From Pirellulales bacterium (GTDB taxonomy: Bacteria; Planctomycetota; Planctomycetia; Pirellulales; JAEUIK01), in assembly GCA_019694435.1 (NCBI GenBank), contig JAIBBZ010000029.1:1-64000 (forward strand): 64,000 nucleotides of DNA. The letters are read 5' to 3'. A program made the position numbers and the translations under genes. The notes beneath the pieces were generated by a model. The model was not told where the DNA came from and made no database searches. It saw only the letters and a list, made by a program, of their open reading frames with translations. Below, piece by piece: positions 1 through 8,804 of the stretch. The first letter of the stretch is position 1; every line of letters begins with the position of its first letter.

Positions 1-436
1 CGTCCTTCACGATTTGTGCGTCGCCAGCGTTGACCACCCGGTAGGGAACAGCCCCGAAGGCCGTGTAGTGATCGACGGCGTTCGTGAAGATTGTCACCTG
101 ACCATTGGTGGCGCCAAACAACGCATCGACGTCGGAATCCGGCATCCTGTCGCCGTCGCTGTCGTACCGGGGAATATCGGGAATGCCGTCGGCGTTGTCG
201 TCGATGAGCGGGTCGATCGGCACGCGGCGGCTCAGATACGATCCGTAGCGCTGCATCAGCAGCGCGTGCAATTTATTGACGACCGAGATCGTGCGTTGCC
301 GCTTGGCCGATTCGCCGGAGACGTACAGCGCGCCCAGCGTGAGCGAGGCCAGGATGCCGATGATCGTGATCACGACCAGCATCTCGACCAGCGTAAACGC
401 GTGCCGCGAACGTATTGTCCGGCCGCCATCGCTCAT
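1..436 (-). CDS. Type II secretion / type IV pilus (pseudo)pilin, partial (3' end beyond left edge)
   Basis: Only the first 145 codons are present; the gene runs off the left edge. The ATG at 436 overlaps the TGA of the upstream pilin gene (ATGA), so translation is probably coupled. A short basic leader (MSDGGRTIRSRHA) is followed by FTLVEMLVVITIIGILASL, the class III signal peptide cut by prepilin peptidase before Phe and the hydrophobic helix that packs into the pilus. A segment rich in D-x-D-G-D repeats follows around residues 75-95, like calcium-binding loops in pseudopilins. It is probably a structural or minor subunit built by the ATPases and GspF protein upstream. Whether it belongs to a pilus or a secretion pseudopilus cannot be decided here. 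Confidence 0.85.
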   Translation of the reverse strand, partial: MSDGGRTIRSRHAFTLVEMLVVITIIGILASLTLGALYVSGESAKRQRTISVVNKLHALLMQRYGSYLSRRVPIDPLIDDNADGIPDIPRYDSDGDRMPDSDVDALFGATNGQVTIFTNAVDHYTAFGAVPYRVVNAGDAQIVKD

Positions 437-1581
437 GGCTTCGTCACCGCGTCGCCCAGTTGCTTCTCGGTAAAGCTCGTCACGTTGTCGGCCTCCGAAC
501 CGGGGGCCGCCTCACTCTCTCCCGACCCTTGGTGGTAATATCCACCCCCCCCGGAGAGCAGCTTGATCCGGTCGAGCACATAGTCGTCCAGCTTGGTAAT
601 ATCGTTGTTGAAGCTTTGCTCCGTCGTGTCGTCGAACTTCATATCCTGCCCGGCGAAGACGATCTGGTATTTTCCCTCGCCCGCGTATCGCGGCACCCTG
701 GTCGCGGCATTGAGAGTCTGCGCATACGGCTGGGCGACACCCCACTGCTTCTTGATGAGGTTCATGCCCTCCGCGGTCGCGGGCGGGTAGAACGGATGGG
801 AGTCATACGAGCCCGCATCGAAATAAACCAGCGGCGGGGTGCTCTCGACATCGCCGACGTCGGGCACCGCCTCGGGCCAGCCGTCGCCGTCGGAGTCGAC
901 CAGCTTCAAGCCGCCGAATTCAAACAGCCGATCGGTGCGGCGGGAGGTATACAGCGTCGTTTGTGGAGTGGGATCGTCGCGAATTTCGCGTTGAATCGGG
1001 TTCCGGGGATCGGCCGCGAATCGGGTCAACTCGACCGTGTATGGACTCGTGCTGGTGATGTGCGGAATTCCGCCCAGCCAGAACACGAGCGATTCGGCCG
1101 CATCGAGCGTTTCCAGACTGAGTCCATCGGGGAAGGATGGATCACTCCGGGTCGCCGCAGCGAAGTAATCGTGCAGGTCGGCATAGGTCGACGGGTCGTC
1201 CCAGGTCGGATTAGTGCCGTCGTTCCAGGTGCTGGGCTGCGTGAATCGGGGAAACATCGCGCGCAACACGCGACGAAAGACTGCTTGGCGCGCGTCGACC
1301 GTGACCCCCGTACCGGCAAAAGTCTCATTGACCGTTCGCGTGTCCCCACACGTCACCGGATACGTCGAGTTCTTCTGCTTGAAGTTCTCCAGCGCGATCG
1401 TCAACTGGCTCATCGTCGCCGAGACCTTCGCGTTGCGGGCCGCGGTACGCGCGGGACCAACCGCCGCCAGGATCAGGCCGGCCAGAATGCCGACCACGAT
1501 GATTACCATCAGCAGCTCGACCAGCGTGAACCCACGCCGCCGCCGGGCCAGGACGCTCTTGCAGGTTGCCTCCGCGCTCAT
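433..1581 (-). CDS. Prepilin-type N-terminal cleavage/methylation domain protein (pseudopilin)
   Basis: This is a 382-residue pilin-like protein. I prefer the ATG at 1581 to one ten codons upstream because AAGGAG lies about 9 bases before it. After a basic leader ending RRRRG comes FTLVELLMVIIVVGILAGL, a typical class III signal and N-terminal helix, with Glu at mature position 5. The rest is soluble, and the tail is rich in Gly, Ser and Glu (residues about 350-382). It is much longer than major pilins (about 150 residues), so it is more likely a large minor pseudopilin. It lies 37 bases downstream of the GspF gene and overlaps the next pilin gene by four bases, as in one operon. Confidence 0.88.
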   Translation of the reverse strand: MSAEATCKSVLARRRRGFTLVELLMVIIVVGILAGLILAAVGPARTAARNAKVSATMSQLTIALENFKQKNSTYPVTCGDTRTVNETFAGTGVTVDARQAVFRRVLRAMFPRFTQPSTWNDGTNPTWDDPSTYADLHDYFAAATRSDPSFPDGLSLETLDAAESLVFWLGGIPHITSTSPYTVELTRFAADPRNPIQREIRDDPTPQTTLYTSRRTDRLFEFGGLKLVDSDGDGWPEAVPDVGDVESTPPLVYFDAGSYDSHPFYPPATAEGMNLIKKQWGVAQPYAQTLNAATRVPRYAGEGKYQIVFAGQDMKFDDTTEQSFNNDITKLDDYVLDRIKLLSGGGGYYHQGSGESEAAPGSEADNVTSFTEKQLGDAVTKP

Positions 1582-1618
1582 CTGGGTGCTCTCCTTGTGT
1601 CCGTGGATCATGGGGGGG

Positions 1619-2953
1619 CTATTTGCTCAGGTTCTGGATCAAGTCGATCAACGGCAAGAACAACGCGATGACGATGAACCCGACCATGCCGCCGAGCACG
1701 ACGATCATCAACGGCTCGAGCAGACTGACGAGGCTTTCGGTGAGCACCGTCACTTCTTCGTCATAGGTGTCGGCCACCTTGTAGAGCATCGTGTCGAGCT
1801 CGCCCGTCTCTTCGCCGACGTCGACCATGTTCACGACCAGGTCGTCGACGATCCGGTTGTTCAACTTGAGCAGGTACATCAAAGGGCCCGCCACCGGCGT
1901 GACGAACAGGGCCCAGAAGAACAGCGCCACGGGATGGAAGCCCGGCTTCGAGAACTCCTTCATCGGCTGCGCGATCGATTCACCTTCGCGGATCGATTCG
2001 TAAATCTTGCCGTAGAGATACTCGAACACCGTGTTGCCGGCCGTCTCGCGGGTGATGTTCAACGCCTCGAGAATCGGCACGCCCGAGGCCACCAGCGTGC
2101 CGAGGGTCCGGCTGGTCCGGGCCATGGTGTTCTTTTCGAGCAACTGGCCGAAAACCGGCATCTGGATGGTGAACAAGTCCCAGCCATAGGCGCCGGCCTT
2201 GAACTTGCGCACCAGCTTGACGAACAGCCAGATGCCGATCGGGATGGCCGGGATCAGGTAGAAGTAGTTGACGGTCCAGTTCGAGACGTCGATCAGGACC
2301 TGCGTCAGTTTGGGCAGCGTCAGATCGAACTCCTCGAAGATCTTCTTAAAGGCCGGCACGATCTTGATCATGATGAACACCAGGATCAGGATGGCGACCC
2401 CGACGACGACGATCGGGTAGATCAGCGCGCCTTTGACCTTGCGCTTGAGCGATTCGCTGCGTTCCTTGAACTCGGCCAGGCGGCGGAGAATGACTTCGAG
2501 CGCACCGCCCGCCTCGCCGGCCTTGATCATGTTGACGTACAGCCGGTCGAACGCCTTGGGCGACTTGGCCATCGCCTCGGACAGCGTCGAGCCGCCTTCG
2601 ATGTCGTCGCAGACGTCAATCAGCGAGTTTTTCAGCCGGCCGGGCTTCGCCTGCTGCTCGAGAATCCGCAAACTGCGCAGAATCGGCAAGCCGGCGTCCT
2701 GCAGAATCGACAACTGCCGCGTGAACGTCGTCAATTGCTTGCCGCCGACGCCGCCGATGGCAAACGACTTCTTCTTGCCGCCGGTCTTCTTCTTGGCGGC
2801 CGCGTCTTTGCGGCTTTTCTTGACGGTCAGCTTGGTGACGAAGTAGCCGCGCTGACGAATTGTCGCTTGCGCTTCTTCTTCGCTCTGGGCATCGATCACG
2901 TCCTTGATCTCGTTGCCCGCCGCATCCATCGCTTCGAACTGAAAACTGGGCAT
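1619..2953 (-). CDS. Type II secretion system F / PilC family inner-membrane platform protein
   Basis: This 444-residue protein is the membrane platform on which the motor ATPases act to add or remove pilin subunits. It has two GspF domains. The first (about 75-200) contains LTTFTRQLSILQDAGLPI and the signature KAGEAGGALE; the second (about 275-435) repeats the pattern with GVPILEAL and GEETGELD. Hydrophobic helices lie near 178-200, 231-247 and 411-438. An extra hydrophobic stretch of about 35 residues (338-372) interrupts the second domain just before its GEETG signature. A Lys/Ala/Gly-rich linker (45-72) follows the N-terminal region. The gene lies 51 bases after the GspE gene and 37 before the pilin genes. 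Confidence 0.95.
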   Translation of the reverse strand: MPSFQFEAMDAAGNEIKDVIDAQSEEEAQATIRQRGYFVTKLTVKKSRKDAAAKKKTGGKKKSFAIGGVGGKQLTTFTRQLSILQDAGLPILRSLRILEQQAKPGRLKNSLIDVCDDIEGGSTLSEAMAKSPKAFDRLYVNMIKAGEAGGALEVILRRLAEFKERSESLKRKVKGALIYPIVVVGVAILILVFIMIKIVPAFKKIFEEFDLTLPKLTQVLIDVSNWTVNYFYLIPAIPIGIWLFVKLVRKFKAGAYGWDLFTIQMPVFGQLLEKNTMARTSRTLGTLVASGVPILEALNITRETAGNTVFEYLYGKIYESIREGESIAQPMKEFSKPGFHPVALFFWALFVTPVAGPLMYLLKLNNRIVDDLVVNMVDVGEETGELDTMLYKVADTYDEEVTVLTESLVSLLEPLMIVVLGGMVGFIVIALFLPLIDLIQNLSK

Positions 2954-3004
2954 GGCTCGCTACTCTTCGTCGGGCGAATAAATCGCGTCAGTGTGGGGAG
3001 TGGC

Positions 3005-4723
3005 TTAGGCTTCCAAAATCGTTTCGCGGATGACTTCGTCCATCGTGGTCATGCCGCCATAGGCCGCGTCGAGACCCGCGTCGCGCAAGGTGACCATGCC
3101 GAAGCGCCGGGCCGCTTCGCGCAGCTCGTCGGTCGTCACGTTGCGGATGATCATGTCGCGAAGGTTGTCGTTCATGATCATCAGCTCGAACAACCCGACG
3201 CGCCCCTTGTAGCCGGTGTTGTTGCAGGCATCGCAGCCGCGACCGCGGTAGAACTTCTTGCCCTTGACGTCCTCGGGCGTGAGCTGCAGGTCGGCCAGCA
3301 TGTCGGTCGTGACGCTGGTTTCCTCGCGGCACTGGGCACAGATTCGCCGGACCAACCGCTGGGCCAAGATCGCCTCGACCGTGGCAGTGATCAAAAACGG
3401 CTGAATACCCATGTCGCGCATCCGCGTGATCGTGCTGGGGGCATCGTTCGTGTGCAGCGTGCTGAACACCATGTGCCCCGTGAGCGAGGCCTGCACCGCG
3501 ATTTCCGCCGTCTCCAGGTCGCGGATCTCACCCACCAGGATCTTGTCGGGATCTTGTCGCAAGATGGCCCTGAGGCACGCGGCAAACGTGTTGCCGATGC
3601 CGTGGTCGATCGGCACTTGCACGATCCCGTCGATGTCGTATTCGATCGGGTCCTCGGTGGTGATGATCTTGTCGTGGGGCGAATTGAGCTCGTTGAGCGC
3701 GCTGTAGAGCGTGGTCGTCTTGCCCGAACCGGTCGGCCCGGTGACCAGCACGATGCCGTTGGGCTTGCCGATCACTTCGCGGAAAGATTTGAGCGTCGGC
3801 GGGTTCATCCCGACGTTGTTCAAGTCGAGCGACACGACCGAGCGGTCGAGCACCCGCATGACTACACTCTCGCCGAACATGGTCGGCAACACGCTGACGC
3901 GCAAATCGACCGGGTGGCCGCCGACGGTCAGCTCGATGCGCCCGTCTTGCGGCAGCCGCCGCTCGGCGATGTCGAGATTGGCCATGACCTTGATGCGGGT
4001 CGTGATGGCGAAGGCCAGGTGCCGCGGCGGCGGGACCATTTCGTAGAGCACGCCGTCGGCCTTGATGCGGATCTTGAACTCGTCTTCGAACGGCTCGAAG
4101 TGCAAGTCGCTGGCGTGGTCTTTGATGGCCAGCAGCAGCACCATGTTCAACAGCTTGCGGACCGGAGCGCTGTCGGCCATGGCCTCGACGTCGGCCAGCT
4201 CGATCGGGCCGCCGCCGCTGAGCGACGCGATCGCCTTTTGCAGGTCGGTGTCGTCCTCCATCTCGCCGACGAGCTTTTCCACGCTCTCGCCGGCCGCCGA
4301 ATAGTAGCGGTCGAGCGCGGCCAGCACGTCGCGCTCCGTGGCCACCACCGCGCGGATGTCGTAGCCCAGGAAGTTGCGCAGCTCGTCGAGCATCGAGAGC
4401 TTTTGCGGGTCGCAGGTGGCGATGACCAGCGTGTTGTCGCGGAAGCTGACCGGCACGATCCGGTAGAGCAGCGCCATCGGCTCGGTCACATATTGCAGCA
4501 CCTCGGGCGGGACCACGGTGTCGCCCAGGGCAATCGTCCGCAGGCCCATCTGCTCGGCCAAGGCCTGGGCCAACTGATCGTCGGTGATCAGGCTCATGCT
4601 CTCGGCAACCTTACCCAGCAGCTCGCCGGGCCGGTTCTGCTGCTCTTCGAGCAGCATCTCGAGCTGTTCGTCGGTGATGAAACCGAGATCGACCAGAATC
4701 TGTCCGAGCCGCCGCATGGCCAT
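3005..4723 (-). CDS. GspE/PilB family assembly ATPase
   Basis: This 572-residue ATPase powers pilus or pseudopilus assembly at the cytoplasmic face, working with the GspF protein encoded next. An N-terminal MshEN/GspE-N region covers about residues 1-150. The core has Walker A GPTGSGKT (329-336), an Asp box with ITTEDPIEYD (355-364), Walker B ILVGEIRDLETAE (395-407) and the His box STLHTND (421-427). Two CxxC pairs, C462/C465 and C497/C500, form the zinc site typical of GspE and PilB and absent from PilT. The ATG at 4723 has only a weak upstream Shine-Dalgarno; a second in-frame ATG two codons later is possible. It is a paralogue of the ATPase at 6659-8365. Confidence 0.95.
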   Translation of the reverse strand: MAMRRLGQILVDLGFITDEQLEMLLEEQQNRPGELLGKVAESMSLITDDQLAQALAEQMGLRTIALGDTVVPPEVLQYVTEPMALLYRIVPVSFRDNTLVIATCDPQKLSMLDELRNFLGYDIRAVVATERDVLAALDRYYSAAGESVEKLVGEMEDDTDLQKAIASLSGGGPIELADVEAMADSAPVRKLLNMVLLLAIKDHASDLHFEPFEDEFKIRIKADGVLYEMVPPPRHLAFAITTRIKVMANLDIAERRLPQDGRIELTVGGHPVDLRVSVLPTMFGESVVMRVLDRSVVSLDLNNVGMNPPTLKSFREVIGKPNGIVLVTGPTGSGKTTTLYSALNELNSPHDKIITTEDPIEYDIDGIVQVPIDHGIGNTFAACLRAILRQDPDKILVGEIRDLETAEIAVQASLTGHMVFSTLHTNDAPSTITRMRDMGIQPFLITATVEAILAQRLVRRICAQCREETSVTTDMLADLQLTPEDVKGKKFYRGRGCDACNNTGYKGRVGLFELMIMNDNLRDMIIRNVTTDELREAARRFGMVTLRDAGLDAAYGGMTTMDEVIRETILEA

Positions 4724-4873
4724 GGGTTGACTGTGCCTGGGGTGCGTGATGCTGAAAGTGCGAGGTGTTACGAGTCAGACGGAACCGTCGTTGTTGGCGC
4801 GAACCGCGCGCCGCCGCGCGTGCGCACGAAGGGATACGCAGCGATTCCCTACGCCGGCTGGCGCCTTCCTGGC

Positions 4874-4895
4874 CTTTCGGCGATCCTGCCGAAAG
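4874..4895. repeat. 8-bp perfect inverted repeat (hairpin) in pilT-gspE gap
   Basis: CTTTCGGC, a 6-base loop and GCCGAAAG form a perfect 8-bp stem between the pilT stop and the next ATPase start. No T-run follows on the minus strand, so it is not a classic terminator. It could be an attenuator or an mRNA processing or stability element inside the operon. Confidence 0.4.
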
Positions 4896-4896
4896 C

Positions 4897-4922
4897 GGCC
4901 CATCCCCACGGCCCATCCCCAC
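4897..4922. repeat. 13-bp tandem duplication (two copies of GGCCCATCCCCAC)
   Basis: Two exact adjacent copies of a 13-base unit lie directly beside the hairpin at 4874-4895, in the non-coding gap between pilT and the gspE-like gene. It looks like a slippage duplication; no function is evident. Confidence 0.6.
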
Positions 4923-4997
4923 GGCGCTGCCGTGCCCGCTAGCCCCCACGCCGTGCCGCCGCGCGTGTGTGCGCGACGGACGTCCGCGGAGAGTCGC

Positions 4998-6143
4998 TCA
5001 GCGTTGCTTCACCGGCTTGCCACGCGATTCGTCCTGCTCGCCCTCGCCCGCACCGTTCTCCTCGTCAAACAGCCCCCGTTCGGCCCGCGCGATTCTGGCC
5101 GCCAAATCGTCCGGTCGATTGCACCGGAACATGCAGTCTTCCTTCGAGCAGGTTCCGCTTTTCCAGAGGCGGAACAAGGCATCATCGAGCAACTGCATCC
5201 CGTATTTGGCCCCGGTCTGGATCGATGACGTGATGCGAAAGGTCTTGTTTTCGCGGATCAGGTTGGCAATGGCCGGCGTGACCACGAGCATCTCGTGCGC
5301 GGCGACGCGCCCGCCGCCGTTTTTCGGCAGCAAGGCCTGCGACAGCACGCCAATGATCGACGTCGACAACTGCACGCGAATCTGTTCCTGCTGGTTCGAC
5401 GGGAACACGTCGATAATGCGGTTCACCGTGCCTTCGGCGCCGGTCGTGTGCAGCGTGCCGAAGACGATGTGCCCCGTTTCGGCCGCCGTGATCGCGGCCT
5501 CGATCGTTTCCAGATCGCGCATTTCGCCGACCAGGATCACGTCGGGGTCCATCCGCAGGGCCCGGCGGATCGCCTCGGGAAAGCTCGGCACGTCGACGCC
5601 GATTTCCCGCTGGTTGACCGTCGATTTCTTGTGCTTGTGATAAAACTCGATCGGGTCTTCGATCGTGATGATGTGGTGGTCGACCGCCTCGTTCAGGTGG
5701 TTGATCATGCTCGCCAGACTGGTGCTCTTGCCCGAGCCGGTCGGCCCAGTCACCAGAAACAGCCCGCGGGGCCGCATGATCAATTCCTTGCAGACGGTCG
5801 GCAGCCCCAACTGCTCCATCGTCAGGAACTTGTTCGGAATCTGCCGCAACACCATGCCGATGTTGCCGCGCTGCTTGAACACCGCGACGCGGAACCGGGC
5901 CTGTTCGCCAAACGCGAACCCGAAGTCGCAACCACCGACTTGCTGCAGCTCTTGCTGGCAGCGGTCGGGCGTGATGCTCTTCATCAGGCCGACGGTGTCT
6001 TCCGATTCGAGCACCTTGGTGTCGAGCCGGCGCAAGTGGCCGTCGAGACGGATGACCGGGGGTTGGCCGACGGCAATGTGCAGATCGCTAGCGCCCGTAT
6101 TGACGATGGTCTGCAACAGCTTGTCGATCAGGATCGTGGCCAT
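4998..6143 (-). CDS. pilT: Type IV pilus retraction ATPase PilT
   Basis: This is a 381-residue PilT-type hexameric ATPase, expected to depolymerise pili for twitching motility. The protein opens with the PAS-like N-terminal domain including ASDLHIAVGQPP (18-29). Walker A GPTGSGKS is at 133-140, ITIEDPIEF at 159-167, Walker B ILVGEMRDLET at 203-213 and the His box GTLHT at 229-233. It lacks the zinc-binding CxxC pairs of the GspE/PilB proteins on either side, which separates it from assembly ATPases. The last 40 residues are acidic and charged, beyond the usual PilT end. It sits between two GspE-type genes, with gaps of 515 bases upstream and 274 downstream. A PilT gene argues that the locus makes a true retractable pilus rather than only a secretion pseudopilus. 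Confidence 0.93.
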   Translation of the reverse strand: MATILIDKLLQTIVNTGASDLHIAVGQPPVIRLDGHLRRLDTKVLESEDTVGLMKSITPDRCQQELQQVGGCDFGFAFGEQARFRVAVFKQRGNIGMVLRQIPNKFLTMEQLGLPTVCKELIMRPRGLFLVTGPTGSGKSTSLASMINHLNEAVDHHIITIEDPIEFYHKHKKSTVNQREIGVDVPSFPEAIRRALRMDPDVILVGEMRDLETIEAAITAAETGHIVFGTLHTTGAEGTVNRIIDVFPSNQQEQIRVQLSTSIIGVLSQALLPKNGGGRVAAHEMLVVTPAIANLIRENKTFRITSSIQTGAKYGMQLLDDALFRLWKSGTCSKEDCMFRCNRPDDLAARIARAERGLFDEENGAGEGEQDESRGKPVKQR

Positions 6144-6658
6144 GCGATTCTCTTAGCCCTTAGCCCTGCTGCCGGCGAGGAAACTGCGGTGGCGGAAGGG
6201 CGCCGACAGCGCCCGTTCGGGGGGCCAGCCGCGCACCTCTCCCATCCAGGGCGCAAGCGCCTGCGACGCGACCGTACCCGACGGCGAGTTCCCCAACTCG
6301 CGCGGCGACCGGTTGACCCGTCGAGACGTTCGCGAGACGTGTTCCGAGCGTCGTCGCGCTGGCCGAAGAATCTCGTCGAGCCCGGCCCACCGCCGTTCCG
6401 CCTGTGCACGGCATAGGGGTCGTAGGCGAGAGATTATTCGGCCGTCGCGCACCGTACGCCAAATCTGTCGTTCCGAATTTGCAGTTTGTGTTTCCAAACG
6501 CCCACGGTCCTCCGGCACCGCCCCCCCGGCGAGGCACGCCGAACCGCGAGCGACTCTCCCAAATCCGAGCAAACCAATCGCAACCAATTTTGCGAGTCCC
6601 TGACCGTCGCCTGCGGCCCCGTGTGGACCAGCGCGGGGCACCCGACTGAACCCCGAGG
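6144..6658. other. 515-bp intergenic stretch, no supported gene
   Basis: This is non-coding sequence between two minus-strand ATPase genes. Open frames exist on both strands but show no start with a ribosome-binding site and no recognisable protein family. A 6-bp stem (TCGCAA/TTGCGA) around 6575-6595 lacks a T-run. It may hold a separate promoter for pilT, but I found no convincing -35/-10 pair. Confidence 0.5.
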
Positions 6659-8365
6659 CTACTCCGTCTTCTTGGCCACCCGGAGAATCTCCTCCAGCGT
6701 GGTGATCCCCTTCATGGCCTTGAGGATGCCGTCCTGGTACAGCGTGCGCATCCCGCCTGCCGTAGCCACTTTGCGAATTTCCTGCGCCGACGCCCCCTGG
6801 AATGCCAACTCGCGGACCTTCGCCTGCATCAGCAACAATTCAAAGATCCCTAGGCGTCCGCGGAAGCCCGTCCGCTGGCAGTTTCCGCACCCTTTGCCAC
6901 GCATGAACTGGGCCTTCGCTGCCATCTCCGGCGGGATCCCAGCGGCGTCCAACTGGGCATCCGACGGCATGTACGGCTGCTTGCACTTGGTGCAAACGAC
7001 GCGTACCAATCGTTGGGCCAGGATGGCGATCACGCTGCTTACCACCAAATAGGAGGGTACGCCCATGTCGATCAAACGTGTAATGGCACCGGGCGCATCG
7101 TTCGTATGTAATGTACTAAATACCAAGTGTCCAGTCAGAGAGGCCTGAATTCCCATTTGGGCTGTTTCCGAGTCACGCATCTCACCCACCAGGATCACGT
7201 TCGGGGCCTGGCGGAGCATGGCGCGGATGACGCGCGAAAAATCGAGCCCGATGCTGTGCTTGATCTCCACCTGGTTGATCCCCGGCAGGTAGTACTCGAC
7301 CGGGTCCTCGGCGGTAATGATCTTCCGGTCCGGCCGGTTCAGCTCGTTCAGCGCGGCATAGAGCGTGGTCGTCTTACCCGACCCGGTCGGCCCGGTCACC
7401 AGGATGATCCCGTTCGGGCGTCGGATCAGGTTCTTGAAGTTGCGGAAGTCCTCGTCGGACATCCCCAACTGACGCACGCCGACCTTGATGCTGTCTTTGT
7501 CCAGGATGCGCATGACGACCGACTGCCCGTGATTGGTCGGTAACACGCTCACGCGCAGATCGAGCTCCTTGCTCCCGACCGTCACCTTGATGCGGCCGTC
7601 CTGGGGTCGGCGCCGCTCAGCAATATCCATTTTGCCCATGATTTTTATGCGCGAAAGAATCGCCCCCAACAGACGCCTGGGAGGGCTGTCGCGCTCGATG
7701 AGCACACCGTCGATCCGGTACCGCACTCGGATGCGGTCTTCGAATGGTTCGATATGGATGTCCGAGGCCCGGAGCTGAACCGCCTCGGTGATGATCAGTT
7801 GTACGAGCCGGACGATCGGGGCTGCCGATTCGTCGACGACGTCTTCGTCGCCCTTGTCTTCTTCGGTCTCCGTAAAGTCGATCGCCGTGTCGGTGAACTC
7901 CTGGAGCATCGAGTCGGCGCTTTCGCCTTCGGTCTGCCCGTAAAAGCGATTGATCGCTTCGCTGATGCTTTCCCGCGGAGAAACGGCGATTTCGACCTTC
8001 CGATTGATGATGAATCGCAGCTTGTCCAGCGCGTCCAAGTCGTCGGGATCGCTGACGATGACCTTCAGCGTTCCGTCCTCGAGCGCCATCGGCAGCACCA
8101 TGTTTTCCCGGGCAAAACTCTCAGGAACCATCTCAATGACCAAGGGCGGAATGACCACCTCGGCCAGATTGACAAAGTCGAGATTGTGCGCTTGGGCCAC
8201 GGCCCGCATGACCTCTTCGCCCGTGGCATATCCCAGGCGTACCAGCGCGTCGCCTACGTTCATGTTCGAGGCCTTGGCCAATTGCTCGGCCTCGGTGAGC
8301 TGATCCCGGCTGATCACGCCCTGGCGAATCAAGATGTCCGTAAACGAGCGCATGCTGGTCGCCAT
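6659..8365 (-). CDS. GspE/PilB family assembly ATPase (second copy)
   Basis: This is a 568-residue assembly ATPase, the first gene of the pilus locus in transcription order. An MshEN-type N-terminal domain (about 1-150) is followed by an acidic linker (about 150-180). The core has Walker A GPTGSGKT (325-332), AEDPVEYY (352-359), Walker B ILVGEMRDSE (391-400) and STLHTND. Two CxxC pairs (VCTKC and GCGNC) form the zinc site. I start at the ATG at 8365, just after GGAG and GAGAA-like bases. The frame stays open for 96 more codons upstream, but that part has biased, non-protein-like composition. Another in-frame ATG lies four codons later. Having two zinc-type assembly ATPases beside one PilT suggests two assembly motors or pilin sets sharing one platform. 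Confidence 0.94.
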   Translation of the reverse strand: MATSMRSFTDILIRQGVISRDQLTEAEQLAKASNMNVGDALVRLGYATGEEVMRAVAQAHNLDFVNLAEVVIPPLVIEMVPESFARENMVLPMALEDGTLKVIVSDPDDLDALDKLRFIINRKVEIAVSPRESISEAINRFYGQTEGESADSMLQEFTDTAIDFTETEEDKGDEDVVDESAAPIVRLVQLIITEAVQLRASDIHIEPFEDRIRVRYRIDGVLIERDSPPRRLLGAILSRIKIMGKMDIAERRRPQDGRIKVTVGSKELDLRVSVLPTNHGQSVVMRILDKDSIKVGVRQLGMSDEDFRNFKNLIRRPNGIILVTGPTGSGKTTTLYAALNELNRPDRKIITAEDPVEYYLPGINQVEIKHSIGLDFSRVIRAMLRQAPNVILVGEMRDSETAQMGIQASLTGHLVFSTLHTNDAPGAITRLIDMGVPSYLVVSSVIAILAQRLVRVVCTKCKQPYMPSDAQLDAAGIPPEMAAKAQFMRGKGCGNCQRTGFRGRLGIFELLLMQAKVRELAFQGASAQEIRKVATAGGMRTLYQDGILKAMKGITTLEEILRVAKKTE

Positions 8366-8727
8366 GCTCCAAAATTCTCGCAGCGAAAGGGAAATGCGAT
8401 TGTGGTTCGACCGACGCAAGCCGAACGGGGCGTCGCACCGAGGCGCGAAGCCTTGATATCCGCGGAAGTGCCGAGATGCCAGCCTCTTCTCACCGCGCAA
8501 CGGCCCAACCGGGATGCCCCGGGCACTGGCGGCCGCCGCTGAGGACGGCCCCCCCCGGAGGTCTACCGGCAAGGACGAGATTAGCGCCGGGAGAAGCGTC
8601 TCGGGGAGTGTTCCGGTCCTGCCCCAAGCGATAACCCGAGATTCCGTCCACACTAACGACCGCCCGCGGAAACGTCAAACTTTGTGATCTCAGGCGCCGC
8701 ACAGCCGTCAGAGACCCAACCGTCGAC
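8366..8727. other. 362-bp upstream region of the pilus locus
   Basis: There is no supported gene here. It is the likely leader and promoter region for the minus-strand pilus locus, ending at the terminator of the gene at 8805-10259. A GC-rich stretch with a run of nine C lies near 8551-8559. A weak promoter candidate is listed separately. Confidence 0.5.
8650..8678 (-). promoter_or_regulatory. Candidate promoter for the pilus ATPase locus
   Basis: On the minus strand TTGACG (8673-8678) is followed after 17 bases by TAGTGT (8650-8655). The -35 matches 5 of 6 consensus positions; the -10 is poor. It would give a leader of about 280 bases before the ATG at 8365. Confidence 0.3.
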
Positions 8728-8763
8728 AAAAAAAGCCGCCGGAGAGACAAGCTCTCCGGCGGC
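8728..8763 (-). terminator. Rho-independent terminator
   Basis: A perfect 12-bp GC-rich stem (GCCGCCGGAGAG and its complement, 8735-8746 and 8752-8763) with a 5-base loop is followed on the minus strand by seven T (A-run 8728-8734). It lies about 40 bases after the stop codon of the gene at 8805-10259. It separates that gene from the pilus locus and is the clearest terminator in the window. Confidence 0.93.
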
Positions 8764-8804
8764 CGCATTGCGATATTCTGAGCAGGGTTGGAGGGCAGCC
8801 CGAC

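Noticed and set aside
1214..4942. A plus-strand open frame of 1242 codons over the pilus locus
   Set aside because: It is antisense to two well-supported genes (GspF and GspE) and its composition (Arg, Asp, His rich) is the usual shadow of GC-rich coding DNA.
6153..6649. Several open frames on both strands in the 515-bp gap between pilT and the second ATPase gene
   Set aside because: None has a ribosome site, a protein-like composition or a recognisable family.
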